The notes under the pieces were generated by a model. It searched no databases and had not been told where the DNA came from. It saw nothing but the letters and a program-made list of their open reading frames with translations. A stretch of 64,000 nucleotides of DNA. Source: Gordonia asplenii (lineage in GTDB: Bacteria; Actinomycetota; Actinomycetes; Mycobacteriales; Mycobacteriaceae). The stretch is from positions 1 through 64,000 of the forward strand of contig NZ_JABBNB010000009.1 of NCBI RefSeq assembly GCF_012933505.1, written 5' to 3'. Shown piece by piece: positions 15,375 to 24,502 of this stretch. Each line of letters starts with the position of its first letter. Within the stretch, counting starts at the first letter, position 1. The position numbers and the translations under genes were made by a program.

Positions 15375-16931
15375 CTACTCCTGACCCAGCGGCGTACTGA
15401 GGACGAGGCCGTAGAACTTCTTGTTCAGATCGTTCGTCAGGTCGATCGTGATGGCCTTGTCCTGGGTGAACTCGTCGAGTGCATCCGGGCCGAGCTCACG
15501 GCCGAAGCCGCTCTGCTTGTAGCCGCCGAACGGGAGGTCGTTGTTGATGTTGTGCCAGTCGTTGATCCAGACCGACCCCGCCTTGAGCTGCTGTGCGATC
15601 TCCAGACCCTTGGTGGCGTCGGTGGTCCAGATGCCTGCCGACAGGCCGTACTCGGTGTCGTTCGCGATCTGGATCGCCTCGTCGACCGTGTCGTACTTGA
15701 TGACGCTGACGACCGGGCCGAAGATCTCCTCGCAGCTGATCTTCATGTCGTTCGACGCGTTGGTGAACACTGTCGGGTTGACCCAGAAGCCCTTCTCGTA
15801 TCCGGGGCCCTGCGGGCTGTCGCCGCCGAGTGCGACGGTGGCACCCTGAGCTTTGCCGGACTCGATATAGCCGAGGATCCGCTCGCGTTGCTGCGCGGAC
15901 ATGACCGGGCCGATGTCGGTGGCGGGGTCGAGTGGGTTGCCGACCTTGAGGGTCTTCATCCGCGCGACCAGCCGCTCGACGAATTCGTCGTGGATCGACG
16001 CCGGGAGCAGCAGTCGGGTACCGGATTCGCAGGCCTGGCCTGCATGCATGCAGAACGCCCAGATCGAGCCGTCGACGGCGATGTCGAGGTCCGCGTCTTC
16101 CAGAACGATGTTCGGGCCCTTGCCGCCGAGTTCCAGCAGCACGCGTTTGAGATGCTTCGCCGACGCCTCCATCACGTGCCGTCCGACCGCCGTCGAACCG
16201 GTGAAGGAGATCAGCGCGACGTCGGGGTGCTGCACGAGTGCCTCGCCGACGACCGGGCCATCGCCGACGATGACGTTGAGAACTCCGTCCGGCAGCCCCT
16301 CCTCCTTGAAGATGGCGGCGAGTTCGAGGGCGAAAGTCGGAGTCTTCTCGTCGACCTTGATCACGACGCTGTTGCCGACGGCCATGGACGGCAGGGTCTT
16401 CCACATGGCGAAGTTCGCCGGGAAGTTCCACGGACAGATGCCCGCGGTGACGCCCAGCGGCTCTTTGGCGATGTAGCCGGTCTGCAGTGCGGCACCGCCG
16501 ATCGGCGCGGGGCGCACCCACTCGTGCTTGCGGATCAGCTCTGCGTAGTGGAAGACGTGTCCCACCGGGAAGCCGACGCCGAGCGCACCTGAGAGTCGCA
16601 GCGGCATCCCCGTGCCCTTGGTGCCCTCGACGGTGAATTCCTCGGCGCGGGCCATCACTCGCTGACCGACGCGGTCGAACAGGGCGGCCCGTTCGGCGGG
16701 CGGGGTATTGCGCCACTCGCCTGACTCGAAGGCCGCCTTGCCCGCGGCGACGGCGGCGTCGACGTGCGCGGGTGTCGCCTTGGCGCAGGTTACGTTGACT
16801 TCTTCGGTAGCGGGGTTGATGACGTCGTAGTGATCGTCGGTGTCGACCCACTCACCGCCGATGAACATCCGATAGTGCGGGGTTCCGTCACGGTCGACGG
16901 AGGGTGTTTCGGCGGGTGCTGCGGTTGTCAT
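15375..16931 (-). CDS. NAD(P)-dependent aldehyde dehydrogenase
   Basis: A 518-residue member of the aldehyde dehydrogenase superfamily, oxidising an aldehyde to a carboxylate. Motifs are ICPWNFPANFAMWK at the cofactor site, SFTGSTAVGRHV, the catalytic Glu in LELGGKGPN, Cys in HAGQACESGTRLLLP and EEIFGPVVSVI. The ATG at 16931 has GAGGAG a suitable distance upstream; the reading frame extends further upstream without a comparable site. It is the first gene of the leftward cluster and diverges from the lipase-synthetase gene at 17107, so the 175 bases between them hold both promoters. Confidence 0.93.
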   Translation of the reverse strand: MTTAAPAETPSVDRDGTPHYRMFIGGEWVDTDDHYDVINPATEEVNVTCAKATPAHVDAAVAAGKAAFESGEWRNTPPAERAALFDRVGQRVMARAEEFTVEGTKGTGMPLRLSGALGVGFPVGHVFHYAELIRKHEWVRPAPIGGAALQTGYIAKEPLGVTAGICPWNFPANFAMWKTLPSMAVGNSVVIKVDEKTPTFALELAAIFKEEGLPDGVLNVIVGDGPVVGEALVQHPDVALISFTGSTAVGRHVMEASAKHLKRVLLELGGKGPNIVLEDADLDIAVDGSIWAFCMHAGQACESGTRLLLPASIHDEFVERLVARMKTLKVGNPLDPATDIGPVMSAQQRERILGYIESGKAQGATVALGGDSPQGPGYEKGFWVNPTVFTNASNDMKISCEEIFGPVVSVIKYDTVDEAIQIANDTEYGLSAGIWTTDATKGLEIAQQLKAGSVWINDWHNINNDLPFGGYKQSGFGRELGPDALDEFTQDKAITIDLTNDLNKKFYGLVLSTPLGQE

Positions 16932-17106
16932 GGTGATGGTCTCCTCGTGCGGGGCTCTGATCAAGACGTGGTCCAGATCACACCAAGTTCAGCGAATCAA
17001 CCAGGTGCCATCAGCCCCCCTCATCGCGATGGTTTCCGCCGCCGCACCTGCCCTAACGTTTGAAATGTCTTCCATCACTACCGTTCAATGCGAGAAGAGG
17101 TTGCCG

Positions 17107-20052
17107 GTGAACCCGCTGTCACTGGTGTCGGCCGTTGCCGACCGGGTCGGGTCAGGAGCCGCCGATGCGGTCGACATGGTTCGGCGTGCGGACACGACCG
17201 CCCGCAATGTCGGGGAGTACCTGCGCTACGGCGGCCTCCAGATCGACGCCGAGTCGTCGCCGTACGACGTCGTGGCAACCGAACCGATTTACAAACTGCG
17301 ACACTATTTCGCTCAGGACGCTGCTACGGATCTGCCGGCTCTGGTGTTGGTGCCGCCGCTGATGATGGCCACCGAGGTCTACGACGTCGCGCCGCAGTCG
17401 AGTTCGGTGAAGGCCGTTCACGAATGCGGCATCGACGTGTGGGTGGTCGACTTCGGCAGGCCCGAAGACGAAGAGGGCGGCCTGGAACGGAACATGGGCG
17501 ACCATGTGCTGGCGGTCAGTGACGCCGTCGAGAAGGTCCGAGCCGCGACTGGGCGCGACGTGATCCTCAGCGGCTACTCGCAGGGCGGCCTCTTCAGCTA
17601 CCAGGCGGCGGCCTATCGGCGCTGCGAGGGAATCGACTCGCTCGTGACGTTCGGTTCGCCGGTTGACTTCCAGGCTGCGCCGCTACCCATCCCGCTCTCG
17701 ATGGAATCGTATGCGCAGATCGCCGAGGGACTGCTGGAAAGTCGGGTACTCGACTACATCTCGCTGCCCAGCTGGTTCAACAAGGCGTGGACCCGGATGC
17801 TCGATCCGATGGCCACCGTCAAGTTCAAGTTCAACTACTACCGCGCGCTGAGTGATCGCGAACAACTGCTCCCGGGTGAGCAGCAGCGCAAATTCTTGGA
17901 CGACGAGGGCTGGACGGCCTGGTCGGGGCCCGCGATTCGGGAATTCCTGCAGCAGACGATGGTGATGAATCGGATGCTGTCCGGCGGTTTGGTCGTCGGT
18001 GACCGGACGGTGACGCTCGCCGACATCGACTGCCCGATCATGATCGCCGTCGGTGAAGGCGACAAGGAAGGACACCCGGCGTCGGTCCGCGGCATCAAAC
18101 GTGCCGCTCCGCGCGCCGACGTCTACGAATTGACTTTGCGCGCAGGACATTTCGGCATCGTCGCCGGGGCAGGAGCGCGCAAGCGCACGTGGCCGCGGGT
18201 CGCCGAGTGGATCCGCTGGCGAGCAGGGCAGGGCGACCTGCCCGAGACCATCGTGCCCTCCGATGAGGTGGTCTCCGACGTCGCGTGGACGCCCAGTGAC
18301 CTGTCGAACCGCGTGCAGACGGTGCTCGACCTCGGGATCGGCGCATCGTCGTCGGCCGTCCGCGCGGCCAACGGTGCGCTCGGCGCCGTGCAGGCGGTGG
18401 TCCGCGAACGCGGTTCGCAAGTCCCGCTGGTCAACCGGCTGGACGGATTGCGTTCGGCGACCGAGATCTCGATCGGCCTGTTGATGGCCGAGTCGGCGAA
18501 CCGGGATCCGGACGGGATCGCGTTGATGTTCGGGGATCGCGTCGTGCGCAATCGAGCGCTCGGCGACCGGATCGACGCCGTCGTCAAGGGCATGATCAGT
18601 CTCGGTATCCGGCAGGGCGATCCGGTCGGCGTCCTCATGCGGGCGCGGCCGTCGGAGCTGACCGTCATCGCAGCCATCAGCCGACTCGGTGCGACCGCGG
18701 TGCTGATCCGGCCCGATTGGGACTCCACACCGCAAGCGCGGGTGGGCGGTTGCCGCTGGATCATCTCCGACCCCGAGCGAGTAGCTGAAGCTTCGCTGCC
18801 CGGTGTCCAGTGGTGCGTGCTCGGCGGAGGTGCCGGTGAACGGACCCTTCCCAAGCATGTGATCGACATGGAACAGATCGATCCCGACCGGGTCACGGTG
18901 CCGAAGTGGTACCAGCCGAACCCCAACCGTGCCTCCGACGTCGCGTTCATCCTCTTCACCGGCGACGAGTCGACTCCGCGGACCCGGGTCATCACCAATC
19001 GGCGCTGGGCGCTGTCCGCGCTGGGCACCGCGAGCGCGGCGTCGCTGAAATCCAGCGACACCGTCTACTCGCGCACCCCGCTGCACCACCCGTCAGGGTT
19101 GATGATGGCGGTGGGTGCTGCGATCGCCGCGGGCTCGCGACTCGCATTTGCCAGCGCCCCCGACCGGGACACGTTCTGGGACGAGGTCCGGCGTTACGGC
19201 GCGACCCACGTCTCCTATACCTGGACATCCCTGCGTGAGATCGCCGATGGCCCGCGGCATCCGATGGAACAGGACAACCCCATCCGGCTCTTCGTCGGAT
19301 CCGGGATGCCGCGCAATCTGTGGCGCCGGGTCAACGAACGCTTCGCGCCCGCCCGAGTTCTGGAGTTCTACGCCTCGCCGGACGGGGAGGCGATCCTGGC
19401 CAACGTCGCAACGACGAAGGTCGGGTCCGTCGGGCGACCGCTGCCGGGGACGGCCCGGGTGAAGGTCGCGGCATTCGACCCGGAGAAGAAACAGTTGGCT
19501 TACGGCGCCGACGGGCTGGGCCGGCAATGCGCACCCGGTGAGCCGGGTGTTCTGCTCGCTCGCGGTGACGACGCGGTGAATTCGCGGACACTGGTGCGCG
19601 GGGTCTTCACCAGCCACGACGTCTGGCAGTCGACCGGCGACATCGTCGTTGCCGACGCCGATGACGATGTGTGGCTGATCGACCCTATCGCCAACCTGAT
19701 CGACACGCCCGGCGGGGTGGTGGCACCGTCACGGATACAGAATGCACTCGGCCGAATCACCGGCGTCGACCTCGCGGTCGCCTACGCCGCCGAGGCAGAC
19801 GACGACACAGTCGTGGTGGCGGCGATCACGCTCTTCCCCGGCGTCGAGCTGACGAAATGGGATCTGCAGTCGGCGCTGGTACGGCTCGAGCGCAATCATC
19901 GCCCGCACACCGTGATGAGCGTCCCCGAGATTCCGGTGAGCACCTGGTCGAGGCCGCTGCGGACGGGGTTGCCCGACGTCGTGGGCGAGCAGGGCACGGC
20001 GACTCGCCGATGGCAGCTGGCCGAGGACGGGGAGTCCTATGAGCTCGCGTGA
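17107..20052 (+). CDS. Bifunctional alpha/beta-hydrolase (lipase)/acyl-CoA synthetase fusion, Rv1683-like
   Basis: A 981-residue fusion. The N-terminal half is an alpha/beta hydrolase related to PHA synthases, with nucleophile motif LSGYSQGG (Ser158; PHA synthases have Cys here) and His348 in LRAGHFGI. The C-terminal half (from about 430) has the acyl-CoA synthetase layout, with STGDIVVADADDDVWL and RIQNALGRI. The ATP-binding motif is degenerate: FTGDESTPRTRVITN replaces the usual (T/S)SG(T/S)TGxPKG, and YASPDGEA replaces the YGxTE region. The architecture matches M. tuberculosis Rv1683, annotated as long-chain acyl-CoA synthase plus lipase and linked to triacylglycerol storage. GTG 17107 has AAGAGG upstream. 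The 3' end overlaps the XRE regulator by 14 bases. Lipase activity is plausible; ligase activity is doubtful. Confidence 0.85.
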   Translation: MNPLSLVSAVADRVGSGAADAVDMVRRADTTARNVGEYLRYGGLQIDAESSPYDVVATEPIYKLRHYFAQDAATDLPALVLVPPLMMATEVYDVAPQSSSVKAVHECGIDVWVVDFGRPEDEEGGLERNMGDHVLAVSDAVEKVRAATGRDVILSGYSQGGLFSYQAAAYRRCEGIDSLVTFGSPVDFQAAPLPIPLSMESYAQIAEGLLESRVLDYISLPSWFNKAWTRMLDPMATVKFKFNYYRALSDREQLLPGEQQRKFLDDEGWTAWSGPAIREFLQQTMVMNRMLSGGLVVGDRTVTLADIDCPIMIAVGEGDKEGHPASVRGIKRAAPRADVYELTLRAGHFGIVAGAGARKRTWPRVAEWIRWRAGQGDLPETIVPSDEVVSDVAWTPSDLSNRVQTVLDLGIGASSSAVRAANGALGAVQAVVRERGSQVPLVNRLDGLRSATEISIGLLMAESANRDPDGIALMFGDRVVRNRALGDRIDAVVKGMISLGIRQGDPVGVLMRARPSELTVIAAISRLGATAVLIRPDWDSTPQARVGGCRWIISDPERVAEASLPGVQWCVLGGGAGERTLPKHVIDMEQIDPDRVTVPKWYQPNPNRASDVAFILFTGDESTPRTRVITNRRWALSALGTASAASLKSSDTVYSRTPLHHPSGLMMAVGAAIAAGSRLAFASAPDRDTFWDEVRRYGATHVSYTWTSLREIADGPRHPMEQDNPIRLFVGSGMPRNLWRRVNERFAPARVLEFYASPDGEAILANVATTKVGSVGRPLPGTARVKVAAFDPEKKQLAYGADGLGRQCAPGEPGVLLARGDDAVNSRTLVRGVFTSHDVWQSTGDIVVADADDDVWLIDPIANLIDTPGGVVAPSRIQNALGRITGVDLAVAYAAEADDDTVVVAAITLFPGVELTKWDLQSALVRLERNHRPHTVMSVPEIPVSTWSRPLRTGLPDVVGEQGTATRRWQLAEDGESYELA

Positions 20053-20947
20053 TGCGAGGCAGGAAGCGAATGACCTCACCTCGCTCCCCCGGGAGATCAG
20101 GGAATTCCTGATCAGCCGTCGGGGTCGTATCACCCCGGACCAGGTTGGACTGCGGGCGGTCGGCAACCGACGCGTCCCCGGTCTGCGGCGAGAAGAGGTC
20201 GCTCAGTTGGCAGGCGTATCGACCGACTACTACACCCAGATCGAACGCGGCGCGGTCGGTGGCGTTTCGGACGAGATCGTCGGGGCCATCGCGCGGGCGT
20301 TGCGACTCGACGACACCGAATCGGCCCACCTGTTCACCCTGGTACGGGCGGCGAGAGCGCGGCCCGGGAGTCGGCGACCGTCGGGTCACGGACGCCGCAA
20401 AGTGCCTGCCATGGTGAGCGAACTGATGAATGCGATGTCGGGTGTGCCCGCAGTCGTGCAGACCGGCACACTCGACCTGGTCGGCGCGAATGCGCTCGGT
20501 CGCGCCCTCTACGACGACGTGTTCACCCGGACCCAGCAATCAGCGCCCAACCTGGCGCGGTTCATCTTCCTCGACCCGCACGCCGATGAGGTGTTTCCCG
20601 CCTGGGGTCGCACCGCCGACGACGCCGTCGCGATGCTGCACGTCGAAGCCGCACGATCACCGTATGCCTCGGCGGTGACCACGCTCATCGGCGAATTGGC
20701 AACGCGCAGTATCGAATTCCGCACTCGTTGGGCCACCCACAATGTGGTGGCGCACAAGCAGGGCGTCAAGCTGTTCGCGCATCCCGTCGTCGGGGAGCTG
20801 TCGCTGCACTACGAGGTGCTCGACGTCGCGAGTGCGCCCGGACTCTCGCTGGTCGCCTTCAGCGCCGAATCCGGATCGCCGTCGGCGGACGCTCTGCAGT
20901 TGCTGGCGAACTGGACCGGGTCGACCGTGGGTCTGCCAGCCGACTAG
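20039..20947 (+). CDS. XRE family regulator with MmyB-like ligand-binding domain
   Basis: A 302-residue DNA-binding protein. The N-terminal helix-turn-helix (about 45-95) contains RRVPGLRREEVAQLAGVSTDYYTQIERG, as in the actinobacterial XRE/MmyB group. The C-terminal domain is the MmyB-like PAS-type ligand domain (MSGVPAVVQTGTLDLVGANALGRALY, then FIFLDPHA and AAARSPYASAV). In MmyB-type proteins this domain binds a fatty acid. It overlaps the lipase-synthetase gene by 14 bases, so the two are co-expressed. It is a paralog of the regulator at 27796-28653. A lipid ligand is an attractive inference from the context. Confidence 0.9.
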   Translation: MSSRDARQEANDLTSLPREIREFLISRRGRITPDQVGLRAVGNRRVPGLRREEVAQLAGVSTDYYTQIERGAVGGVSDEIVGAIARALRLDDTESAHLFTLVRAARARPGSRRPSGHGRRKVPAMVSELMNAMSGVPAVVQTGTLDLVGANALGRALYDDVFTRTQQSAPNLARFIFLDPHADEVFPAWGRTADDAVAMLHVEAARSPYASAVTTLIGELATRSIEFRTRWATHNVVAHKQGVKLFAHPVVGELSLHYEVLDVASAPGLSLVAFSAESGSPSADALQLLANWTGSTVGLPAD

Positions 20948-20998
20948 CTAGTGGATTGTCGCACTTAAAAAGTTGTATGATGTTGCGTTGCTCTGCCG

Positions 20999-21098
20999 GT
21001 TGAGCGAGCGGAGCGAGTCGAAACCCCCACCGGCCGGACAATGGCGAAAACCGCAGCGTCGCAGTGGTTTCGACTCGGCTTCGCCTCGCTCAACCCGC
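20999..21098. repeat. Small inverted-repeat element
   Basis: ggttgagcgagcggagcgag, continuing tcgaaac, on the left is matched by the reverse complement of ggtttcgactcggcttcgcc, continuing tcgctcaacc, on the right, giving arms of about 28-30 bases with a few mismatches around a ~40-base centre. Sequences of this gttgagcga...gtcgaaac type recur at 28.9, 43.6 and 58.3 kb. Confidence 0.7.
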
Positions 21099-21633
21099 AG
21101 GATGCGGCGAAGCGGGGTGAGCGCAGGATATCAATACCATTAGGCGCGACAAACGACAAGTGGGTTGTCGCGGCGGGACGGCGTGATGTTGCGGCCCTCT
21201 GGGTCCGAGCGGCCGATTGCACTCTGTTCCGTCACCGACGCCGGGGGAACATTCACCCCGCCACCGCTGAACAGGCAATTTCCAATCACGGCCAGTGCAC
21301 TCTGCCGACGGGTCACACTCTCCACTACCCCAACGTCAGGCGTGCGCAGCGCCCGAGGAGGATTTGGCATCGATTCGTTGTTACCGGTGGGGCAGGTGAT
21401 GGTTGTGTCGGGTGCCCGGCCGCTGTGCCGCGGGAGAGTGGAGACGCTCGCAAACGGTTCACCTCGTTTACTCGCAGTCACCTCGCCGCTGACGGCGGGT
21501 GTGTGCGAGGAAACGAGGTGGACGTGACGGCCATAGACTCGCGTCGCTTGCCCAGCGTGGGTATCACCGAATCGCTCTACGCCCGGCTACCGGGGGCGTC
21601 GATTCGCGTCTGGACCGCGCCACGGCCACGTTC

Positions 21634-21775
21634 GCACTGCGGTAACGCGTTCACGCGACGGTAGTTGAACAGCTACTGCGGTACCCCGTTCCCGCGGACG
21701 TAGCCACCGCCGCGGGAAGAGGCTACGGTGGTGCGAATCCGGTTACCGCAGTGCAACATTGGCTACCGCAGCGCG
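21634..21775. repeat. Cluster of perfect inverted repeats with a recurring ctgcggta motif
   Basis: gcactgcggtaac (21634-21646) pairs perfectly with gttaccgcagtgc (21742-21754). Inside lie ttcccgcgg (21689-21697) with ccgcgggaa (21710-21718), gtagcc with ggctac, and ccaccg with cggtgg. The motif ctgcggta occurs four times in both orientations (about 21637, 21675, 21743 and 21763). Confidence 0.75.
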
Positions 21776-22155
21776 ATCGGCTCGGTCACGAAAAATTCTT
21801 CGCAGCCGCAGCAAGCATCGCGGCGGCAGTGCCCGACGCACGCCGAGCCATCCAGGCACCCATCACATCCCCGCGGTTCCAGGGTCTTTGCGACTGACGC
21901 CACGATCGACACCACGATCGACACCGAATACCCACCCGACAACCCCCGACCTCAACAACCACACAACCCTCACTCGCCCCAGCAGTGACAACGAACCGAT
22001 CCACCCGCAATTGCCATTCGGCCCGGATGGTCAGCCGGGCGCGGATACCGCTTGCTGTCGTTGGAGGAACCTGGCGGCGCAGCTGATTGATCGAGTGCCG
22101 GCGGGCTCGCTACGCTCGCACGACGGCAACTCGATCACCCAAGGGCTTCGCCCAC

Positions 22156-23250
22156 CTACGACAACACCACCGCGCGTGCGCCCTGTTCGTCCGCGCAATA
22201 GTCGACGGCGCGGCCGATGTCGGCGAAGTCGAATGTCTCGGTGACGAGTTGGTCGAGCAGTAGGGCGCCGCTGCGGTACAGATCGACCAGCCGCGGGATG
22301 TCGCGCTGCACATACGCCGACCCGTACAGACACCCTTTGACGGTCTTGCCCGCCATCACGACGTTGTTGAACACTTCTTCGACCGCGACACCGGGACCGG
22401 CCCCGACCAACACCGTCGTGCCGCCGCGCCGCGTCATCGCGACCGCCTGATTGACCGTCTCGGGGCGGCCGGCGACCTCGATCACGACATCGGCGCCCCG
22501 TCGGCCCGTGAGTCGCTGAACCGACCGCACGACGTCGTCGCCCGCGGTCAGCGTATGCGTGGCACCCAGTCGGGTTGCGAGTGCAAGACGTTCGGGGTGC
22601 ACGTCGACGGCGATGATCGTGGTGGCGCCGGCGATTCGGGCGCCCTGCACGGCGTTGAGTCCGACGCCGCCGCAGCCGATGACCGCGACCGCATCGCCCA
22701 CACGCACGCCGCCGGTATTGACTGCCGCGCCGAACCCGGTGAGCACGCCGCAACCCAGCAGTGCGGCCGAGGCGATCGGCACTTCGTCGCTGATCGCGAT
22801 CGCCGCGCCGGACGGCACGACCGTGCGCTGCGAGAAGCTGCCCAGTCCGCAGAACTGCCGAATCGCGGTGCCGTCCAGGCTCATTCGGGTAGAGCCGTCC
22901 GGCATCGTGTGCGCGCCGAGCATCGTTCGCGGGCGTCCGCACAGGTGCTGCTCAGCACGTTGGCAGTAGTAGCAGGTGCCGCAGCTGGCGAGCCACGACA
23001 GCACGACGTGGTCGCCGACGGCGACGTTATCGACTCCCTCTCCGACTGCCGCGACGACGCCCGCGCCTTCGTGGCCGAGCACCAGTGGGAGCGGGGCGGG
23101 CAGTTTGCCGGAGAAGACGCCGACGTCGGAGTGACAGATTCCGGTCGCGGTGACGTCGACGACGACTTCGCCGGGCCCGGGGTCGGCGACGGTGATCTCG
23201 GCGATGCGCAGCGGCGCACCGGCTTCTTCGAACAATGCTGCGGTGGTCAT
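22156..23250 (-). CDS. Zinc-dependent alcohol dehydrogenase (class III/MDR superfamily)
   Basis: A 364-residue medium-chain dehydrogenase. Catalytic zinc ligands are in GICHSDVGVFSG and LGHEGAG; the structural zinc site is CGTCYYCQRAEQHLC; the cofactor motif is IGCGGVGLNAVQGA, followed by VDVH (Asp favours NAD). The start at ATG 23250 begins MTTAALFEEAGAPLRI, a standard N-terminus for this family. It oxidises an alcohol to an aldehyde or ketone and is the last gene of the leftward operon that also encodes an aldehyde dehydrogenase. The gap to the upstream racemase gene is 61 bases. Confidence 0.93.
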   Translation of the reverse strand: MTTAALFEEAGAPLRIAEITVADPGPGEVVVDVTATGICHSDVGVFSGKLPAPLPLVLGHEGAGVVAAVGEGVDNVAVGDHVVLSWLASCGTCYYCQRAEQHLCGRPRTMLGAHTMPDGSTRMSLDGTAIRQFCGLGSFSQRTVVPSGAAIAISDEVPIASAALLGCGVLTGFGAAVNTGGVRVGDAVAVIGCGGVGLNAVQGARIAGATTIIAVDVHPERLALATRLGATHTLTAGDDVVRSVQRLTGRRGADVVIEVAGRPETVNQAVAMTRRGGTTVLVGAGPGVAVEEVFNNVVMAGKTVKGCLYGSAYVQRDIPRLVDLYRSGALLLDQLVTETFDFADIGRAVDYCADEQGARAVVLS

Positions 23251-23311
23251 GAATGTCCTAACTTCTCGGGGAGGTGCGATGCGAATTTCACGTGGGGCAT
23301 TGATCAGCCTC

Positions 23312-24502
23312 CTAACGGATTGCTTCGGCCCGCTGCAGTGCGGCGATGGTGTCGGCGTCGAATCCCCAATCGCGCAGCGCGGCGCTGGTGTCGGTGCCGG
23401 GTGGAACCGACGCAGCGGGGATCGGGGCGGGCGTCCGGCTGAATCGCGGCGCGGGAGCGGGTTGCAGGACGTCGTCGACGGGCAGGAACGTCGAGCGTGC
23501 GGTGAGGTGGTCGTTCTTGAGGGCCTCGTCGAGGTCGAGTACCGGCGTCGTGCATGCCTCGCGGCCGTCGAAGCGACGTTCCCAATCGGCGCGTGTCGCA
23601 CCGCGGAAGACCGTGCCGAATACCTCGCGCGTACTCGGCCAGTCATCTCTATTCCATTGCGTTGCAGCAAGATTCGCGGGAAGACCGAGGACGTCGAGCA
23701 GTTCGGTGTAGAACTTCGCCTCGATCGCGCCGACCGCCATGAATCCGCCGTCCGACGTTTCGTACACGTGGTAGAACGGTGCTCCGCCGTCGAGTGCGTT
23801 GGTGCCGCGGTCCAGACTGAACATGCCGGCCTGGCGCTGGCCGTAGAACACGCCGCCGAGCAGTGCGATGCCGTCGACCATGGCGGCGTCGACCACCTGG
23901 CCGCGCCCGCTGATCCGGGACTCGAATAGCGCAGACATCACACCCATGGCGAGCAGGAGTCCGCCGCCCGCGTAGTCACCCAGCAGATTCAACGGAATGA
24001 CCGGTTCTCCGCCGGTGGTCCCGATCGCGGCCAGCAGACCCGTGAGGGCGAGATAGTTGAGGTCGTGGCCGGCGGTCTGCGCAAGTGGGCCCTCCTGCCC
24101 CCATCCGGTGGCCCGACCATAGACGAGTCGCGGATTGCGGCCGAGGCACTCGTCGGGTCCCACGCCGAGTCGTTCGACCACGCCCGGGCGATTGCCTTCG
24201 AGCAGAACGTCGGCGCGCTCCACCAGTGCGAGCACGGCGGCGACGCCGTCGGGATGTTTGAGATCGATTGCGGCGGAACGCTGCCCGCGGTTGTTGACGA
24301 ATGCGGGTTCACGTCCGTTCGCCGCGCCGAGGTCGGTCCGCAGTCGCCCGACGTCGGCGGGGCGATCTATCCGCAGAACCTCCGCGCCCAGATCGGACAG
24401 CATCATGGCGCACCACGGCCCGGGTCCGAGGCCGGCCAGCTCGACGACTCGTAGTCCGGCCAGCGGTCCCGCCGCCGGGCGCAACGATTGCTCAACGGTC
24501 AT
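23312..24502 (-). CDS. CaiB/BaiF CoA-transferase family protein, alpha-methylacyl-CoA racemase-like
   Basis: A 396-residue protein with the family III CoA-transferase fold. The N-terminus LAGLRVVELAGLGPGPWCAMMLSDLGAEVLRIDRP matches alpha-methylacyl-CoA racemases. The His-Asp pair in GHDLNYLALTG and the Asp in DAAMVDG correspond to the racemase catalytic residues. Racemases of this group convert (2R)- to (2S)-methylacyl-CoA so that branched chains, including sterol side chains, can enter beta-oxidation. It overlaps the upstream hydrolase by 11 bases and has GAGGAG as ribosome binding site. A CoA-transferase function is the alternative. Confidence 0.87.
   Translation of the reverse strand: MTVEQSLRPAAGPLAGLRVVELAGLGPGPWCAMMLSDLGAEVLRIDRPADVGRLRTDLGAANGREPAFVNNRGQRSAAIDLKHPDGVAAVLALVERADVLLEGNRPGVVERLGVGPDECLGRNPRLVYGRATGWGQEGPLAQTAGHDLNYLALTGLLAAIGTTGGEPVIPLNLLGDYAGGGLLLAMGVMSALFESRISGRGQVVDAAMVDGIALLGGVFYGQRQAGMFSLDRGTNALDGGAPFYHVYETSDGGFMAVGAIEAKFYTELLDVLGLPANLAATQWNRDDWPSTREVFGTVFRGATRADWERRFDGREACTTPVLDLDEALKNDHLTARSTFLPVDDVLQPAPAPRFSRTPAPIPAASVPPGTDTSAALRDWGFDADTIAALQRAEAIR

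Larger units (their letters stand above)
20948..22155. other. 1.2-kb non-coding region rich in inverted repeats
   Basis: No frame here looks like a real gene: the available frames are short, low in recognisable motifs and biased by repeats. The contents are a small inverted-repeat element (20999-21098), a structured segment with several perfect inverted repeats (21634-21775) and a short direct repeat cacgatcgacac near 21900-21925. AT-rich sequence follows the XRE stop (cacttaaaaagttgtatgat). It could be a decayed mobile element or regulatory DNA. Confidence 0.6.

Noticed and set aside
16932..17106. KstR or Kst2R box between the aldehyde dehydrogenase and the lipase-synthetase
   Set aside because: Searched by eye for TnnAACnnGTTnnA and related motifs; none with the required spacing was found.
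21041..21664. A 207-codon frame in the gene-free region
   Set aside because: No ribosome binding site, no recognisable motif, and it runs through inverted repeats; could be a relic but is not supported as a gene.
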